A stretch of 64,000 bases of DNA from positions 48,953-112,952 of the forward strand of contig NZ_JANUGX010000023.1 in assembly GCF_024753245.1 (NCBI RefSeq), read 5' to 3'. Below are positions 37,216 through 46,828 of this stretch, piece after piece; the first letter of the stretch is position 1, and each line of letters begins with the position of its first letter. The translations under genes and the position numbers were made by a program. The notes below the pieces were generated by a model. That model did no database searches. It saw nothing but the letters and a program-made list of their open reading frames with translations, and was not told the origin of the DNA. This DNA is from Massilia norwichensis (GTDB lineage: Bacteria; Pseudomonadota; Gammaproteobacteria; Burkholderiales; Burkholderiaceae_D).

Positions 37216-38195
37216 ACAGTTGGTGGTGGTGGGCGCTGCCGGTCCTGATCCTGCCGATTCTGTGGCACCGGCAGAAGCGCGAACAGATGAAGGCGGTGCC
37301 GCTGGCGACGGCGCGCTTCCTGCCGTCCTCGCGGCCGGTGCAGTTGCGCACATGGCGTTTGCAGGACTTGCTCCTGCTGCTCCTGCGCTGCCTGCTGCTG
37401 GCCACGCTGATCGCCTGGCTGGCCGATCCGGTCCTGCCCTGGCGCGGCGACAGCGTGCTGGTGGTGCCGGGCACGCCCCCCGCCTTCGTCGACAGGCAGC
37501 TGCGCGAGGCCGGCCTGACGGACGCACGCCGCATCGACCTGCCGCACCGCGATGCCTACCGCTGGCTGCACGAGCACGAGCGCGAATTCGACCCGCAGGC
37601 GCGCCTGCTGCTGGTCGGCGACGTGGCGATGCCGGCCGCGCTGCCGCGTTTGCGGCATGCGTTGACGGTGCGGCCGCAGGCGGTACCGGCGCCGGCAAGC
37701 GAACGTCACGTGGCCGTGTTCAGCCAACGCGTCGATGCATGGCGCAAGCTGTTCGCCGCCCTCGAGGGACCGCAAGCTGACGTGCTGGACGCCCAGGCCG
37801 GTGCGAAGACCGAACTGCTGATCTGGGATCTGCCGCACGCGCCGCCGCCCGGTTTGCGCGCGCCGCTGTGGTGGGTGGCGGACAGCCGCGCCTTCCCCGC
37901 GCTGGAGAAGGCGCCGCAAGTCGACGGCCTGCGTTACCTGGACACCCCGCAAGGACGCCTGTGGAGCGCTCCCTGGCTGCCGCCGCAGGATGCCGCCGCC
38001 GCCCGCACCCTGTTCGAAACCTGGCAGCGCCTGCACCTGGGCGTCCAGCCGCACACCGCGCCACCGCAGGCGCCGGTGGTCGATGCGCGCGCGCCGGCGG
38101 GGCCGAACGGCGGCGCCCTGCGCGACGCTTTGTCTGCCGCACTGCTGGTGCTGTTTGCTCTGGAAAGGATAGCGACCCATGTCCGCCGGCGCTGA
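37212..38195 (+). CDS. BatA-like membrane protein
   Basis: This 327-residue protein begins with the BatA-type N-terminus: a first helix (WWWWALPVLILPILW), a basic cytoplasmic loop (about residues 20-50) and a second helix (about 50-72, LLLLLLRCLLLATLIAWLA). A soluble domain follows, without a clear DxSxS motif, and a third hydrophobic stretch near residue 305 (LSAALLVLFALERI). The start overlaps the DUF58 stop (ATGA). In Bat-type operons such proteins form membrane complexes with the MoxR partner. Its exact fold beyond the N-terminal region is not clear to me. Confidence 0.8.
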   Translation: MNSWWWWALPVLILPILWHRQKREQMKAVPLATARFLPSSRPVQLRTWRLQDLLLLLLRCLLLATLIAWLADPVLPWRGDSVLVVPGTPPAFVDRQLREAGLTDARRIDLPHRDAYRWLHEHEREFDPQARLLLVGDVAMPAALPRLRHALTVRPQAVPAPASERHVAVFSQRVDAWRKLFAALEGPQADVLDAQAGAKTELLIWDLPHAPPPGLRAPLWWVADSRAFPALEKAPQVDGLRYLDTPQGRLWSAPWLPPQDAAAARTLFETWQRLHLGVQPHTAPPQAPVVDARAPAGPNGGALRDALSAALLVLFALERIATHVRRR

Positions 38196-40164
38196 CATTT
38201 TGATGAAACTGTGGCGCGCCGCGCTGCTGCGCCGGGCCGGCCTGTGGGCGATCGGGGCCGTGCCCTGGCTGCTGCTGCGCTCCGGCCCCGGTCTGCTGGC
38301 CTGGTCGGCATTCTGCGCCTGGGACGGCCTGCGCCTGAAGCAGCGTCTCGAGCGGGAATGGACGGGCTGGCTGGACGGCGCGGTACCGGAAATGGAAGAC
38401 AGCAGCGCGCTGCTGCTGCTGCATGCCGAAACGCCGGTGGCGCAACTGCAGCAGCAACGCCTGCTGGAACGCGTCAACGCCAGTCTCACGGCGGCGCGGG
38501 TGCGCGCGATCGTGCGCGCGCGCGTGCGCCTGGGTCTGACCTGGCTGGCGGGGAATCTGGCGCTGGCGGCACTGGCCTGGGGCGCGACCCTGCTGCCGCA
38601 TGCCGCGCCATCGCCGGCCGCCGCGCAGCCGGGCGCACAGCCCATGAAGACGGCCGCCGCCGCTGCCGAGCTGACAGTCAAGCTCACGCCGCCGCGCTAC
38701 ACGGGTGTGGAGGCATCGGCCTCGGCGCCGCGCGACCTGCAGGTGCCGGAGCAGACCGTGGTCGAGTGGTGCCTGAAGAATCTATCGGCCGCCGCCGAAA
38801 TCATCGAACTGAGCGACGGCCAGCAATTGCAGGCCGGCGCCGGTTGCGCCCGTTGGACCGCCACCGAATCCATCTTCTGGCGCTGGCGCGGCGCGCGCTA
38901 CACGCTGAAGGTGCTGCCGGACACCGCGCCGGAGATCGTGGTGAGCCAGCCGAACGAGATCATTAAGGAACTGGCGCGCGATGCCACCCAGGCGGCGATG
39001 GCGATCTCGGTGCGCGACGACTATCAAGTGAAGCAGGCCACCCTGCACCTGACGCTGGCACGCGGCAGCGGCGAGAACATCCGCTTCAGCGACCGCGAGA
39101 TGCCGATCCCGTCCGGCCGCGATCCGCGCCGCCGCGACTGGACCAGGAACTGGACTGTGACGGAACTCGGCATGGAGCCGGGCGACGAACTTTACTTCTT
39201 CGTGCGCGCCGTCGACAACGCGGCAAAACCGCACACGGTGCAGTCGCCGACCTACACGCTGCGCCTGCCGGCCCCGCCCGCGGATGAGGAGCAGGACGTC
39301 TCGGCGCTGCCGGTGATGGTCAAGCCGGAGAGCCTGCGCAGCCAGCGCCAGATCATCATCGATACCGAGCAGCTGATCGCTGACATGCGTGCCAAAAAAA
39401 TGGATACCGCCACCGTGCGCGAGCGCAGCGAATCGATCGCCGCCGACCAGGGCGCGCTGCGCCGCCGCTACGGCCAGTTCCTGGGCGAGGAGTCGACGCT
39501 GTTCGGCAAGGAAGACCACGAGGAGGATCACGGCGGCGGCAACGGCAAGCCGCAGGACGTGCTGCACGAGTTCGGCCACGCCCACGACCAGGTGGAAAAC
39601 GCGACCCTGTTCGACGACGCCACCAAGAAGGTGCTGCGGCGCGCGCTGTCGGCGATGTGGGATGCCGAGAAGGCGCTGCGCGCTGTTCAACCGAAGACGG
39701 CGCTGGCGCCGGAGCACAAGGCACTGGAGGCGATCAAGGAGTTGCAGCAGTCCGAACGCATCTATTTGCACAAGACGGCCTTCGCGCCGCCGCCGATCAA
39801 GGAGGACAAGCGCATGACGGGCGACATGACAGGTGCCGCCGGCGGGCGCCGCGAACAGTCGGCCGCGCCGGATGGCGTGCCTGCCCCATTGCGCGCGCTG
39901 GTGCAGGCGCTGGCCGGCGACGGTCCGCTGCCCAGCCTGTGGACCCGTACCGCCCACGACTGGGTGCGCGAGCGCATTACCGTGGACGAGCAGCGCCTGG
40001 CTGCCCAGCGTGCGATCCAGGACGTGGCCGACGGCTGCCTGGCCTGCCGCCCGGTGCTGCGCGCCTGGCTGCGCGGCGGCGTGCAGGAGGCGCCGGTCCT
40101 GCTGCAAGCCACCACCAAAGTCGAGACGCGTTTCGAGCGCGCCGTGCGGGGAGGCCTGCAATGA
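38179..40164 (+). CDS. Large membrane protein, DUF4175-like
   Basis: This 661-residue protein has two or three helices in its first 160 residues (GLWAIGAVPWLLLRSGPGLL; LTWLAGNLALAALAWGATLL), then a long periplasmic-type region with beta-sandwich features (about 165-360, VKLTPPRYTGVEASASAPRD) and an alpha-helical tail rich in charged residues and histidines (EEDHGGGNGKPQDVLHEFGH). The layout resembles DUF4175 proteins found in MoxR/DUF58/Bat operons. It overlaps the preceding gene by 17 bases; an ATG at 38203 is an alternative start. Function is unknown. Confidence 0.7.
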   Translation: MSAGADILMKLWRAALLRRAGLWAIGAVPWLLLRSGPGLLAWSAFCAWDGLRLKQRLEREWTGWLDGAVPEMEDSSALLLLHAETPVAQLQQQRLLERVNASLTAARVRAIVRARVRLGLTWLAGNLALAALAWGATLLPHAAPSPAAAQPGAQPMKTAAAAAELTVKLTPPRYTGVEASASAPRDLQVPEQTVVEWCLKNLSAAAEIIELSDGQQLQAGAGCARWTATESIFWRWRGARYTLKVLPDTAPEIVVSQPNEIIKELARDATQAAMAISVRDDYQVKQATLHLTLARGSGENIRFSDREMPIPSGRDPRRRDWTRNWTVTELGMEPGDELYFFVRAVDNAAKPHTVQSPTYTLRLPAPPADEEQDVSALPVMVKPESLRSQRQIIIDTEQLIADMRAKKMDTATVRERSESIAADQGALRRRYGQFLGEESTLFGKEDHEEDHGGGNGKPQDVLHEFGHAHDQVENATLFDDATKKVLRRALSAMWDAEKALRAVQPKTALAPEHKALEAIKELQQSERIYLHKTAFAPPPIKEDKRMTGDMTGAAGGRREQSAAPDGVPAPLRALVQALAGDGPLPSLWTRTAHDWVRERITVDEQRLAAQRAIQDVADGCLACRPVLRAWLRGGVQEAPVLLQATTKVETRFERAVRGGLQ

Positions 40165-41711
40165 ACTGGATGTCTATCGCAGCACTCTCGATCTGCCTGG
40201 CCAGCGCGCTGGCCTACGGTCTGCGGCGGCGCTGGATCGATGCCTTGCTGGCGGCCGTGGCCGGCATCGCGCTGGCGGGTGGCGTCGGCAGCTTTACCTT
40301 GCCCGGCGAGGCGGGCAGCACGCTGGCCTTGGACGCGAAAGCGCCACCGGCCGCGCTGGACGGTATCCGCAGCATCAAGCTCGATAGCGATGGCCTGCGC
40401 GCGGCGCAATGGGAAGACCTGCCGGCGCGGCCGCTGGCCTGGACCGTCCCAGGCACGCCGACGATCCGCGTCGACTTCCCGCGCACGCTGGCGCTGGGCC
40501 GCATGTTCACCCTGACGCTGCAGCGCTCCTGGAAGGAAGCGGGCCGCCTGCAACTGCTGGCCGAGAACGGCGAAGTGCTGGCCGAAGCCAGGGGCGATGG
40601 TCCGCTTACTGTGCAGTGGCTGCCGCCGCTGGTCGAACGTCTGGTGTTAAAGGCGCGCCTGCTGGATGCGAAGGGCAAGCTGGTCGACCAGGGGCCGGTG
40701 CCGCTGACTGTCACCGAGCCGGCGCCGCTGCAGGTGCGCGGGCGCTTCGGCGCGCCATCCTTCGACTTGCGCACGCTGGACGACCTGCTCGCCGCCAGCA
40801 ATGCCGTGATCGACTGGCAGGTCGAGCTGGGCAAGAACCTGCGCCGCAGCGAGAGTGCGCGCGTCGAGATGAAAGCGCCGGACCTGGAGATCGTCGACGC
40901 CGCCTGGTTCGAACGCGCCGGCGATGCCACGCGTGCGGCGCTGCTGGCGCGCGTGGCCGCGGGCGCGCCGCTGCTGGTGCTGGGCGCGAATGCCGGCGAC
41001 CCCGGTCTCTGGTCGCGCAGCCTGGGTTTGAAGCTGGCGCCCCAGCCGGCCGACAAGAGCATCGGGACGCATTTGCCGATGGCATCCGGCGGCCTGAATC
41101 CGCCGGAAGCGCACGCCGGCGCCTGGCAGGGCGAGGACGGTCTGTGGACGCGCGATTGGCACAAGGGCCGCATCGCCTGGCTGGGCGTGGGCGGCTGGCA
41201 CCGTCATGCAATCGAGCAGCCGCGCGCGCTGGCGCTGTGGTGGCAGGACGTGCTCGACCGCCTGCGCGTCAGCCGCGACGCCGCGCTGGCCTGGCTCGAT
41301 CCCCAAGAACTGCCGCTGCCGCAGCAGCGTCTGACTATGTGCGCACGCGGCGAGGCGCTGCAGAAATCCAGCGCACTGGCTTTCCCGGCGCTGGGCGTGA
41401 CGCTGCCCTGGCAGCGCCGCCCGGAATACATCGATGCCGCCTGCGCGGCCGTGTGGCCGAAGCAGCCGGGCTGGCTGCAGATGCAGGCGCAGGGGCAGGG
41501 CGCGCAAGCCATCGACGGTGCCGTATATGTGTATGCCGACGGCGACTGGACCCTGTGGCAGCGCGCCCAGCGCCGCGAGGCTACTGCGCGCTATGCGGCG
41601 CGCACCCCGGCGCCGGTCACGGGAACGGCGGCGCGCAGGCTGCCGGCCTGGCCCTTCGGCCTGGTGTTCGCCCTGGCCATGCTGGGGCTGTGGTGGCGTG
41701 AACGGCGCTGA
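40161..41711 (+). CDS. Membrane protein with glutamine-amidotransferase-like segment, last gene of the operon
   Basis: This 516-residue protein has two N-terminal helices (MSIAALSICLASALAYGL; ALLAAVAGIALAGGVGSF), a large soluble region and a C-terminal helix (WPFGLVFALAMLGLWW) followed by RERR. The middle region (about 240-375) contains RAALLARVAAGAPLLVLGAN and a GAWQGEDGLWTRDWHKGRIA stretch like the GATase1-like domains of membrane proteins in Bat operons. The start overlaps the preceding stop (ATGA). The gene ends at 41711, with no gap before the 3' end of the convergent TonB-dependent receptor gene. Confidence 0.75.
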   Translation: MNWMSIAALSICLASALAYGLRRRWIDALLAAVAGIALAGGVGSFTLPGEAGSTLALDAKAPPAALDGIRSIKLDSDGLRAAQWEDLPARPLAWTVPGTPTIRVDFPRTLALGRMFTLTLQRSWKEAGRLQLLAENGEVLAEARGDGPLTVQWLPPLVERLVLKARLLDAKGKLVDQGPVPLTVTEPAPLQVRGRFGAPSFDLRTLDDLLAASNAVIDWQVELGKNLRRSESARVEMKAPDLEIVDAAWFERAGDATRAALLARVAAGAPLLVLGANAGDPGLWSRSLGLKLAPQPADKSIGTHLPMASGGLNPPEAHAGAWQGEDGLWTRDWHKGRIAWLGVGGWHRHAIEQPRALALWWQDVLDRLRVSRDAALAWLDPQELPLPQQRLTMCARGEALQKSSALAFPALGVTLPWQRRPEYIDAACAAVWPKQPGWLQMQAQGQGAQAIDGAVYVYADGDWTLWQRAQRREATARYAARTPAPVTGTAARRLPAWPFGLVFALAMLGLWWRERR

Positions 41712-44192
41712 TCAGAAGTTGTAGTCGGCCTTCGCATACAGCGAGCGTCCGTTGATCCCGAACGGGCAGGTCTCCCAGCAATAAGTGAAGCCCATCTGCG
41801 GGAAGGGCGCGGCCTTCACCGGGTCCCAGCGGCTCGGGTAGGTGTCGAACACGTTGTTCACGCCCAGGCTCACGCCGAAGGCCTTGCTGAAGGCGAAGCG
41901 GCCGGTCAGGTCGAGCAGCCATTTCGCGTCCCAGGTCTGCACGTAGGGGGCGGTAAAGCCCTGGCCGGCCACCTCGCCGTAATAGTTGGCCCGCGCATTC
42001 AGGTTCCAGGGTCCGCTGCTGAAGTCGGCCGCCACCACGTGGTGCTTGCGCGGCTGGCCGCGTTCGATCAGCGTGACCTGGGCGTCGTCGAACAACTGGG
42101 CGCCGCTCAGCACCTTCGACGAAGAATGGCGTTCGTCGACTTCCGTACGGTTGAAGCCGAGCTGGCCGGACAGCACCAGGGTGCCGGCGCTGCCCTTCAG
42201 CGTGCGCTCGGCGATCAGGTCGAGGCCGCGCGTGGTGGTGCCGATCGCATTCGTGAAGAACTGCGCCTGGCCCACGCGCAGCGGGTCGAGCACGGCCTTG
42301 ATCGGGCAGGCGGCGAGGGTGGGGCAGGGACCGCTCTCGGGCGCGATGGTGCTCGAAAAGACGATGCGGTCGGCGATGCGGGTGCGCCAGGCGTCGGCGG
42401 TGAACGAGAAGCCCGGGACCGGGCGCAGCACCAGGCCCAGGCTGGCGCTGCGCGAGGTCTCTTCCTTCAGCGGCGCGATGCCCAAGGCTTTTGTGACCGG
42501 GCTGCCTTCGCGTGCAGTCAGGGTTTCGGTGAGCACGCCGGCGCCGTTCAGGTTGGTCGAGACCGAGCTGTAGAACTTCTGCTGCACGCTGGGCGCGCGA
42601 AAGCCGGTCGAGGCGCTGGCGCGCAGGCCGAGTTCGCGGCTCGGGTCGTAGCGCAGCGCCAGCTTGCCGGTCGTGGTGCCGCCGAAATCCGAATAGCGTT
42701 CGTGGCGCACGGCCGCCGCCAGCGTCAGCGGCAGCGCGAATTTATGCTCGGCGTCGAGGTAGACGGCGCTGTTGTGGCGCGCGGCGTTCACTTCTGTCGC
42801 CGGGGTATAGCCGGGGAAGCCCTGGATGCCGGCCGCCGCGATATGCCCGGTCTGGTCGAGGATGCGGATCGCCGGGTTGTTGGTGCGGCCGTACTGGTAG
42901 GAGACCGGATCGCCGGCCACGATCTGGTAGGCGTCGCGCCGGTATTCGAGGCCGGCGGCCAGCTGCAGCACCAGGCCCGACACCGACAGCGGCCCGCGCA
43001 GGTCGAGGTTGACCGTGGTCTGGGTGAAGCGCAGCTTGCCGGTATCGGCGCCGGTCGGGGATTCGTGCCAGTTGGCGCAGCTGCACTTCGGCTCGTACCA
43101 GTAGCTGACGTTGATCGAATTGCGCTCGAAGAAGGCCAGTTCGCTGCGGCCGTGGTTGACGCTGGCGTCGAGCTTCCACTCGGCGCCCAGGCCATGGCGA
43201 AAGCCCACCGCCAGCGAAGCGTCGCGCATCGTGGTCAGGATGTTGGGCAGGAAGCCGTCCGGGTAGACGGCAGGGACGTTGCGCCCATCTTCCTTCGGCC
43301 GGAAGAAGCCTGCGGCGTCGCCGGTGCGACGCGAGATGCCGCCGAAGGCATACAGTTCGCCGTCGTCGTTGTTGTCGTCGCCAGCGCCGGCGCCGAGCGG
43401 CAGCATGGCGTTCGTCCACAGGTAGGCATCCTTGGCCAGCGAATCGCCGATGCGCTGGGTTACGCGCGGCGGATTCACGCGCAGGGTGTCCGGGCCGGCG
43501 CGGTTGGTCTCGCCGCGGCGCCGGCCTTCCACGGCCAGGTTCAGGTAGCCGCCGGACGAGCCCAGCGCGAAGCCATGGCTTTCGCTGACGCTGATGGTGT
43601 CGCCGTCGCCTTCCGCCGTGGTGCCGCCGGCCACGCTCATCTGGCTGCCCGGCCCCTGCTTGAGCACGATGTTGATCACGCCGGCGATCGCGTCCGATCC
43701 GTACTGGGCGGCGGCGCCGTCGCGCAGCACCTCGATGCGCTGGATCGCCGACAGCGGGATCGCATTGATGTCGGTGCCGGCCGAGCCGCGGCCGATGGTC
43801 TGCTGGACGTTGACCAGCGCCTGCTGGTGGCGCCGCTTGCCGTTGACCAGCACCAGCAGCTGGTCCGGACCGAGGCCGCGCAGGGTGGCCGGGCGGATGA
43901 TGTCGGTGCCGTCGCTGATGAAGGTGGTGGTGAAGTTGAACGAAGGGTCGAGCTCCTGCAGGACCTTGCCGAGTTCCGGCGTGCCGGCCGACTGCAGGTC
44001 CTTCTGGTCGATCAGGCCGACCGGCACCACGGTGTCGAGCGCGCTGCGGGCCGTGGTGCGCGAGCCGATCACGACCACGGTGGCGGTGCTGTCGGCGGGC
44101 GTGCCTTCCTGGGCCAGGGCCGGTGCTGCCGCAGGGGACAGCGCGGCCAGGACGGCGGACGCGATCAGGGTGCGTTGGAAATGACTGGTCAT
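41712..44192 (-). CDS. TonB-dependent outer-membrane receptor
   Basis: This 826-residue receptor has a signal peptide (about 1-27, PAAAPALAQE), a plug domain (about 30-170) with VVVIGSRTTARSALDTVVPV, LVLVNGKRRHQ and IPLSAIQRIEVLRDGAAAQYG, and a 22-strand barrel ending in YNF. The substrate is not evident: no siderophore or sugar genes are next to it. A stretch of cysteines in the barrel (YEPKCSCANW) and CPTLAACPIK loops are unusual and may be disulfide-bonded. It is divergent from the M48-pilin gene and converges on the tldD operon with zero spacing. Confidence 0.93.
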   Translation of the reverse strand: MTSHFQRTLIASAVLAALSPAAAPALAQEGTPADSTATVVVIGSRTTARSALDTVVPVGLIDQKDLQSAGTPELGKVLQELDPSFNFTTTFISDGTDIIRPATLRGLGPDQLLVLVNGKRRHQQALVNVQQTIGRGSAGTDINAIPLSAIQRIEVLRDGAAAQYGSDAIAGVINIVLKQGPGSQMSVAGGTTAEGDGDTISVSESHGFALGSSGGYLNLAVEGRRRGETNRAGPDTLRVNPPRVTQRIGDSLAKDAYLWTNAMLPLGAGAGDDNNDDGELYAFGGISRRTGDAAGFFRPKEDGRNVPAVYPDGFLPNILTTMRDASLAVGFRHGLGAEWKLDASVNHGRSELAFFERNSINVSYWYEPKCSCANWHESPTGADTGKLRFTQTTVNLDLRGPLSVSGLVLQLAAGLEYRRDAYQIVAGDPVSYQYGRTNNPAIRILDQTGHIAAAGIQGFPGYTPATEVNAARHNSAVYLDAEHKFALPLTLAAAVRHERYSDFGGTTTGKLALRYDPSRELGLRASASTGFRAPSVQQKFYSSVSTNLNGAGVLTETLTAREGSPVTKALGIAPLKEETSRSASLGLVLRPVPGFSFTADAWRTRIADRIVFSSTIAPESGPCPTLAACPIKAVLDPLRVGQAQFFTNAIGTTTRGLDLIAERTLKGSAGTLVLSGQLGFNRTEVDERHSSSKVLSGAQLFDDAQVTLIERGQPRKHHVVAADFSSGPWNLNARANYYGEVAGQGFTAPYVQTWDAKWLLDLTGRFAFSKAFGVSLGVNNVFDTYPSRWDPVKAAPFPQMGFTYCWETCPFGINGRSLYAKADYNF

Positions 44193-44296
44193 GATCTTCC
44201 TTCATGGTTGGGCCTGTCGGCAGCCAAACCATCTTGCGCGACCCTATACGACCGGAAATTGACCACTGACAATCCAAGACCTGTCATGGCACAGAT

Positions 44297-44323
44297 ATGT
44301 GTTCATAAAGCAACACATTGACT
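44297..44323. promoter_or_regulatory. Dyad and -35-like box upstream of the M48 gene
   Basis: ATGTGTT and AACACAT form a 7-base inverted repeat with an 8-base loop, and TTGACT overlaps the right end. The 196-base divergent gap is AT-rich; a -10 box at the right distance is not clear. Confidence 0.3.
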
Positions 44324-44388
44324 ATTGCAAATGAGTAAACACAGGTAGGATGCGTTGTGTTTCTTATAAACAATAAACGGGGGCTTAC

Positions 44389-45594
44389 ATGCAGCTGGTA
44401 TATAAAAACGAAAAACGCCTGTTCGGCCTGATGCTGGTGTTGTCCGTCCTGGTCTGGGCCGCGCTGCTGCTCGGCACCAAGGGGCTGGTGCTGGTGTATG
44501 CGCTGTTCGGCTTCCTGCTGTACTGCTTCGCGCAATCGGCCCTCATTTCCTATATCAAGAGCACGGGGGTACGCATCACCGAAGAGCAGTTCCCCGACCT
44601 CAAGCAGCAGATCGCGGCCTGCTGCCGCAAGCTCGACGTCGACAAGGAGCCCGAGGCCTATCTGTTGCAGATGGGCGGCGCGCTGAACGCTTTCGCGACC
44701 CGCTTCTTCGGCCGCGATTTCCTGGTGCTGTATTCGGAAGTCGTCGATGGTCTGGCGCACAACCCCGATGCGCTGAATTTCTACATCGGCCATGAACTCG
44801 GCCATATCCGGCGCAAGCACCTGCGCTGGTCGACCGTGCTGATGCCGGCCTCGGTCCTGCCGCTGGTCGGCGCAGCCTATTCGCGTGCCCGCGAATACAC
44901 CTGCGATCGCCATGGCCTGGCCGCTTGCGACAATCCGCTCAACGCGGAACATGGCCTGGCCGTGCTCGTCGCCGGCGGCAAGCGCGCACGCACGATGAAC
45001 CTCGATGCGTATGCGGGCCAGGCCGGCCAGACCGAAGGCTTCTGGATGTCCTTCCATGAACTGGTGGGCGACTACCCGTGGCTGGTCAAGCGCATGGTCG
45101 CGGTGCGTGCGCTGGCTGCCGGACAGGAACCGGGCCAGCCCTCGCGCAGCGTGCTGGCGGGCCTGCTCGCGCTGTTCGTGCCGCGCCTGGGGGCCGGCGC
45201 TGGCGGCGGTGCGATCGTGGCGGTGGCGATGATCGGCATCCTGGCCGCGCTCGCGATCCCGGCCTACCAGGGCTACACGCAAAAAGCCAAGACCATGGCC
45301 GCCTTCCAGGTCGGCCAGGACGCCACCGCCAAGGTCGGCGCCTACTATGCGGCCAAGGAAGCGGTGCCGTCCACGCTCGAGGAAGCCGGTGTGCGCCTGG
45401 CGAACGACAATGCCGTGAACGAGGTGCAGTTCGATCCCGATAGCGCCGAGCTGCGCGTGGTGACCTCGATCGTCAGCAGCCAGGGCGCGGGCATGCTGGT
45501 GTTCACGCCCTCGCTGGATGCGAGCAAGCGCGTGGTATGGCGCTGCCGCGGCGAGAACCTGGTGGCGACCGCGCTGCCGGCGGACTGCCGCTGA
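44389..45594 (+). CDS. M48-type zinc peptidase fused to a pilin-like C-terminus
   Basis: This 401-residue protein has two N-terminal helices (about 12-50), an M48 domain with zinc motif HELGH (IGHELGHIRRKH) and a third ligand region (SRAREYTCDRHGL), and then, from about residue 275, a type IV pilin-like segment: a hydrophobic helix IVAVAMIGILAALAIPAYQG followed by TQKAKTMAAFQVGQDATAKV, as in pilin N-termini, and a small beta domain. The pilin-like part has no prepilin cleavage site, so it is likely a membrane anchor with a periplasmic sensing domain. The enzyme may cut membrane proteins as in HtpX-type quality control. Confidence 0.87.
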   Translation: MQLVYKNEKRLFGLMLVLSVLVWAALLLGTKGLVLVYALFGFLLYCFAQSALISYIKSTGVRITEEQFPDLKQQIAACCRKLDVDKEPEAYLLQMGGALNAFATRFFGRDFLVLYSEVVDGLAHNPDALNFYIGHELGHIRRKHLRWSTVLMPASVLPLVGAAYSRAREYTCDRHGLAACDNPLNAEHGLAVLVAGGKRARTMNLDAYAGQAGQTEGFWMSFHELVGDYPWLVKRMVAVRALAAGQEPGQPSRSVLAGLLALFVPRLGAGAGGGAIVAVAMIGILAALAIPAYQGYTQKAKTMAAFQVGQDATAKVGAYYAAKEAVPSTLEEAGVRLANDNAVNEVQFDPDSAELRVVTSIVSSQGAGMLVFTPSLDASKRVVWRCRGENLVATALPADCR

Positions 45595-45609
45595 TGCAGA
45601 CGAGCGCGC

Positions 45610-46380
45610 TCAGCCCTGCTGGTCGCGCATCCACTCCTTCAGGCCATTGACCCAGTTCTTGGCCGGCAGGTTGTAGCGCCGCTTGATGTCGCCGGCCCGC
45701 TCGTACAGCAGCGCGAAGTCGATCTGCGGCGCCTCCTTGAAGGCGATGACCACGATGTTGGCGTCGTGGACCTCGGGCAGCCAGACCACGGCGTCGAAGG
45801 CCTGCTCCATCGCCTGCAGGTTCTTGTCGTAGTTGATGAAGTCGCCGAACACATTGGCGGTCATCACGCCGTTCGGACCCAGGCAGTCGGCGCAGGCCTG
45901 GTAGAACTCGGGCGTATCGAGCACCGGGCCGCGCGCTTCCTCGTCGTACAGGTCGACCTGCAGCACGTCGACCGTACCGTGGTTGGCCGGATCCATCACG
46001 AAGTCGAGCGCATCCATCTCGCGCACATCCAGGCGCGCATCGTTCGGCGGCAAGCCGAAACAGGCGTGGCAGATCGCGATCACGTTCGGATTCAGCTCCG
46101 CCGCGGCGACGCGCGCCTCCGGGAATTTCTGGTAGCAGAACTTGGTGAGCGCCGCGCTGCCCAGGCCCAGCTGCACGATGCGGCGCGGCTGCTGCACGAA
46201 CAGCATCCACATCATCATCATCTGCACGTATTCGAGCTCGATCGCGTCCGGCCGGTTCAGACGCATCGCACCCTGCACCCAGGAGGTGCCGAGGTGAAGC
46301 GAGCGAACGCCTTCGAATTCGGTGATGGTGGCGGGCGGGTGGCCGGGCTGGGAGAAGCGTGGGTCGGTAGGTAGCGGCAT
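45610..46380 (-). CDS. Spermidine-synthase-like methyltransferase-fold protein
   Basis: This 256-residue protein has the Rossmann fold of polyamine synthases: VQLGLGSAALTKFCYQKFPE (SAM/decarboxylated SAM loop), VAAAELNPNVIAI and VDVLQVDLYDEEARGP. Spermidine synthases proper have GGGDG; here the loop is GLGSAA, as in the wider group of spermidine-synthase-like proteins whose substrate is unknown. No speD or other polyamine gene is near. It ends just after the convergent M48 gene (15-base gap). Confidence 0.83.
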   Translation of the reverse strand: MPLPTDPRFSQPGHPPATITEFEGVRSLHLGTSWVQGAMRLNRPDAIELEYVQMMMMWMLFVQQPRRIVQLGLGSAALTKFCYQKFPEARVAAAELNPNVIAICHACFGLPPNDARLDVREMDALDFVMDPANHGTVDVLQVDLYDEEARGPVLDTPEFYQACADCLGPNGVMTANVFGDFINYDKNLQAMEQAFDAVVWLPEVHDANIVVIAFKEAPQIDFALLYERAGDIKRRYNLPAKNWVNGLKEWMRDQQG

Positions 46381-46407
46381 GGCGTGATTTTACCGCGCCG
46401 CCGCCGG

Positions 46408-46761
46408 CTAGAGCGACCAGACGTATTGCACCGGCTGCCAGGCCGTGACCGGCTTCCCGTCGAGCATGGCGGGCTTGAACTGGCACCGGCTGAGGGCATT
46501 CCTGGCCGCGTCGTCGAGAACGGCATGGCCGCTCGACTTGACGAGCCTTGCGTCCTTGACCAGGCCGTCGGGCCCGATCAGGAAGGCGATGGTGGTGGTG
46601 CCGGTCCATTCGTTCCTGAGTGCTTCGACAGGGTAGGCCGGCCTGGCGCAGGTGTTTTGTTGGGGGCCCGACGGTGGCGTCATCGGCGCGTCGGTTTGCG
46701 CGCCGGCGTTCAGGGAGAAGGCGAAGAGTGCGGCAGCAAACAGCATGGCATAACGAGGCAT
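46408..46761 (-). CDS. Small secreted TonB_C-domain protein
   Basis: This 117-residue protein has a signal peptide (MPRYAMLFAAALFAFSLNAG, cleavage near AGA-QT) and a TonB_C domain (about 35-117) but no proline-rich spacer and no membrane anchor, so it cannot work as a full TonB. It shares the cysteine pair and PAYP...RNEWTGTTTIAFLI pattern with the TonB-like protein at 7727-8398. It may bind the TonB box of a receptor or act as a periplasmic adaptor. AGGGA lies 7 bases before the chosen ATG. Confidence 0.8.
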   Translation of the reverse strand: MPRYAMLFAAALFAFSLNAGAQTDAPMTPPSGPQQNTCARPAYPVEALRNEWTGTTTIAFLIGPDGLVKDARLVKSSGHAVLDDAARNALSRCQFKPAMLDGKPVTAWQPVQYVWSL

Positions 46762-46828
46762 CGGGCGTCCCTTGTGTTGTTTGAACGATAGGTGCGGTTG
46801 CCAGTATGGCATGGTTTTGCGGCCGGCC

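Noticed and set aside
46807..46820. Possible third sigma-54 promoter (TGGCATGGTTTTGC)
   Set aside because: GG and GC are 11 bases apart instead of 12, no CGGACA repeats are near, and it does not point at a gene start.
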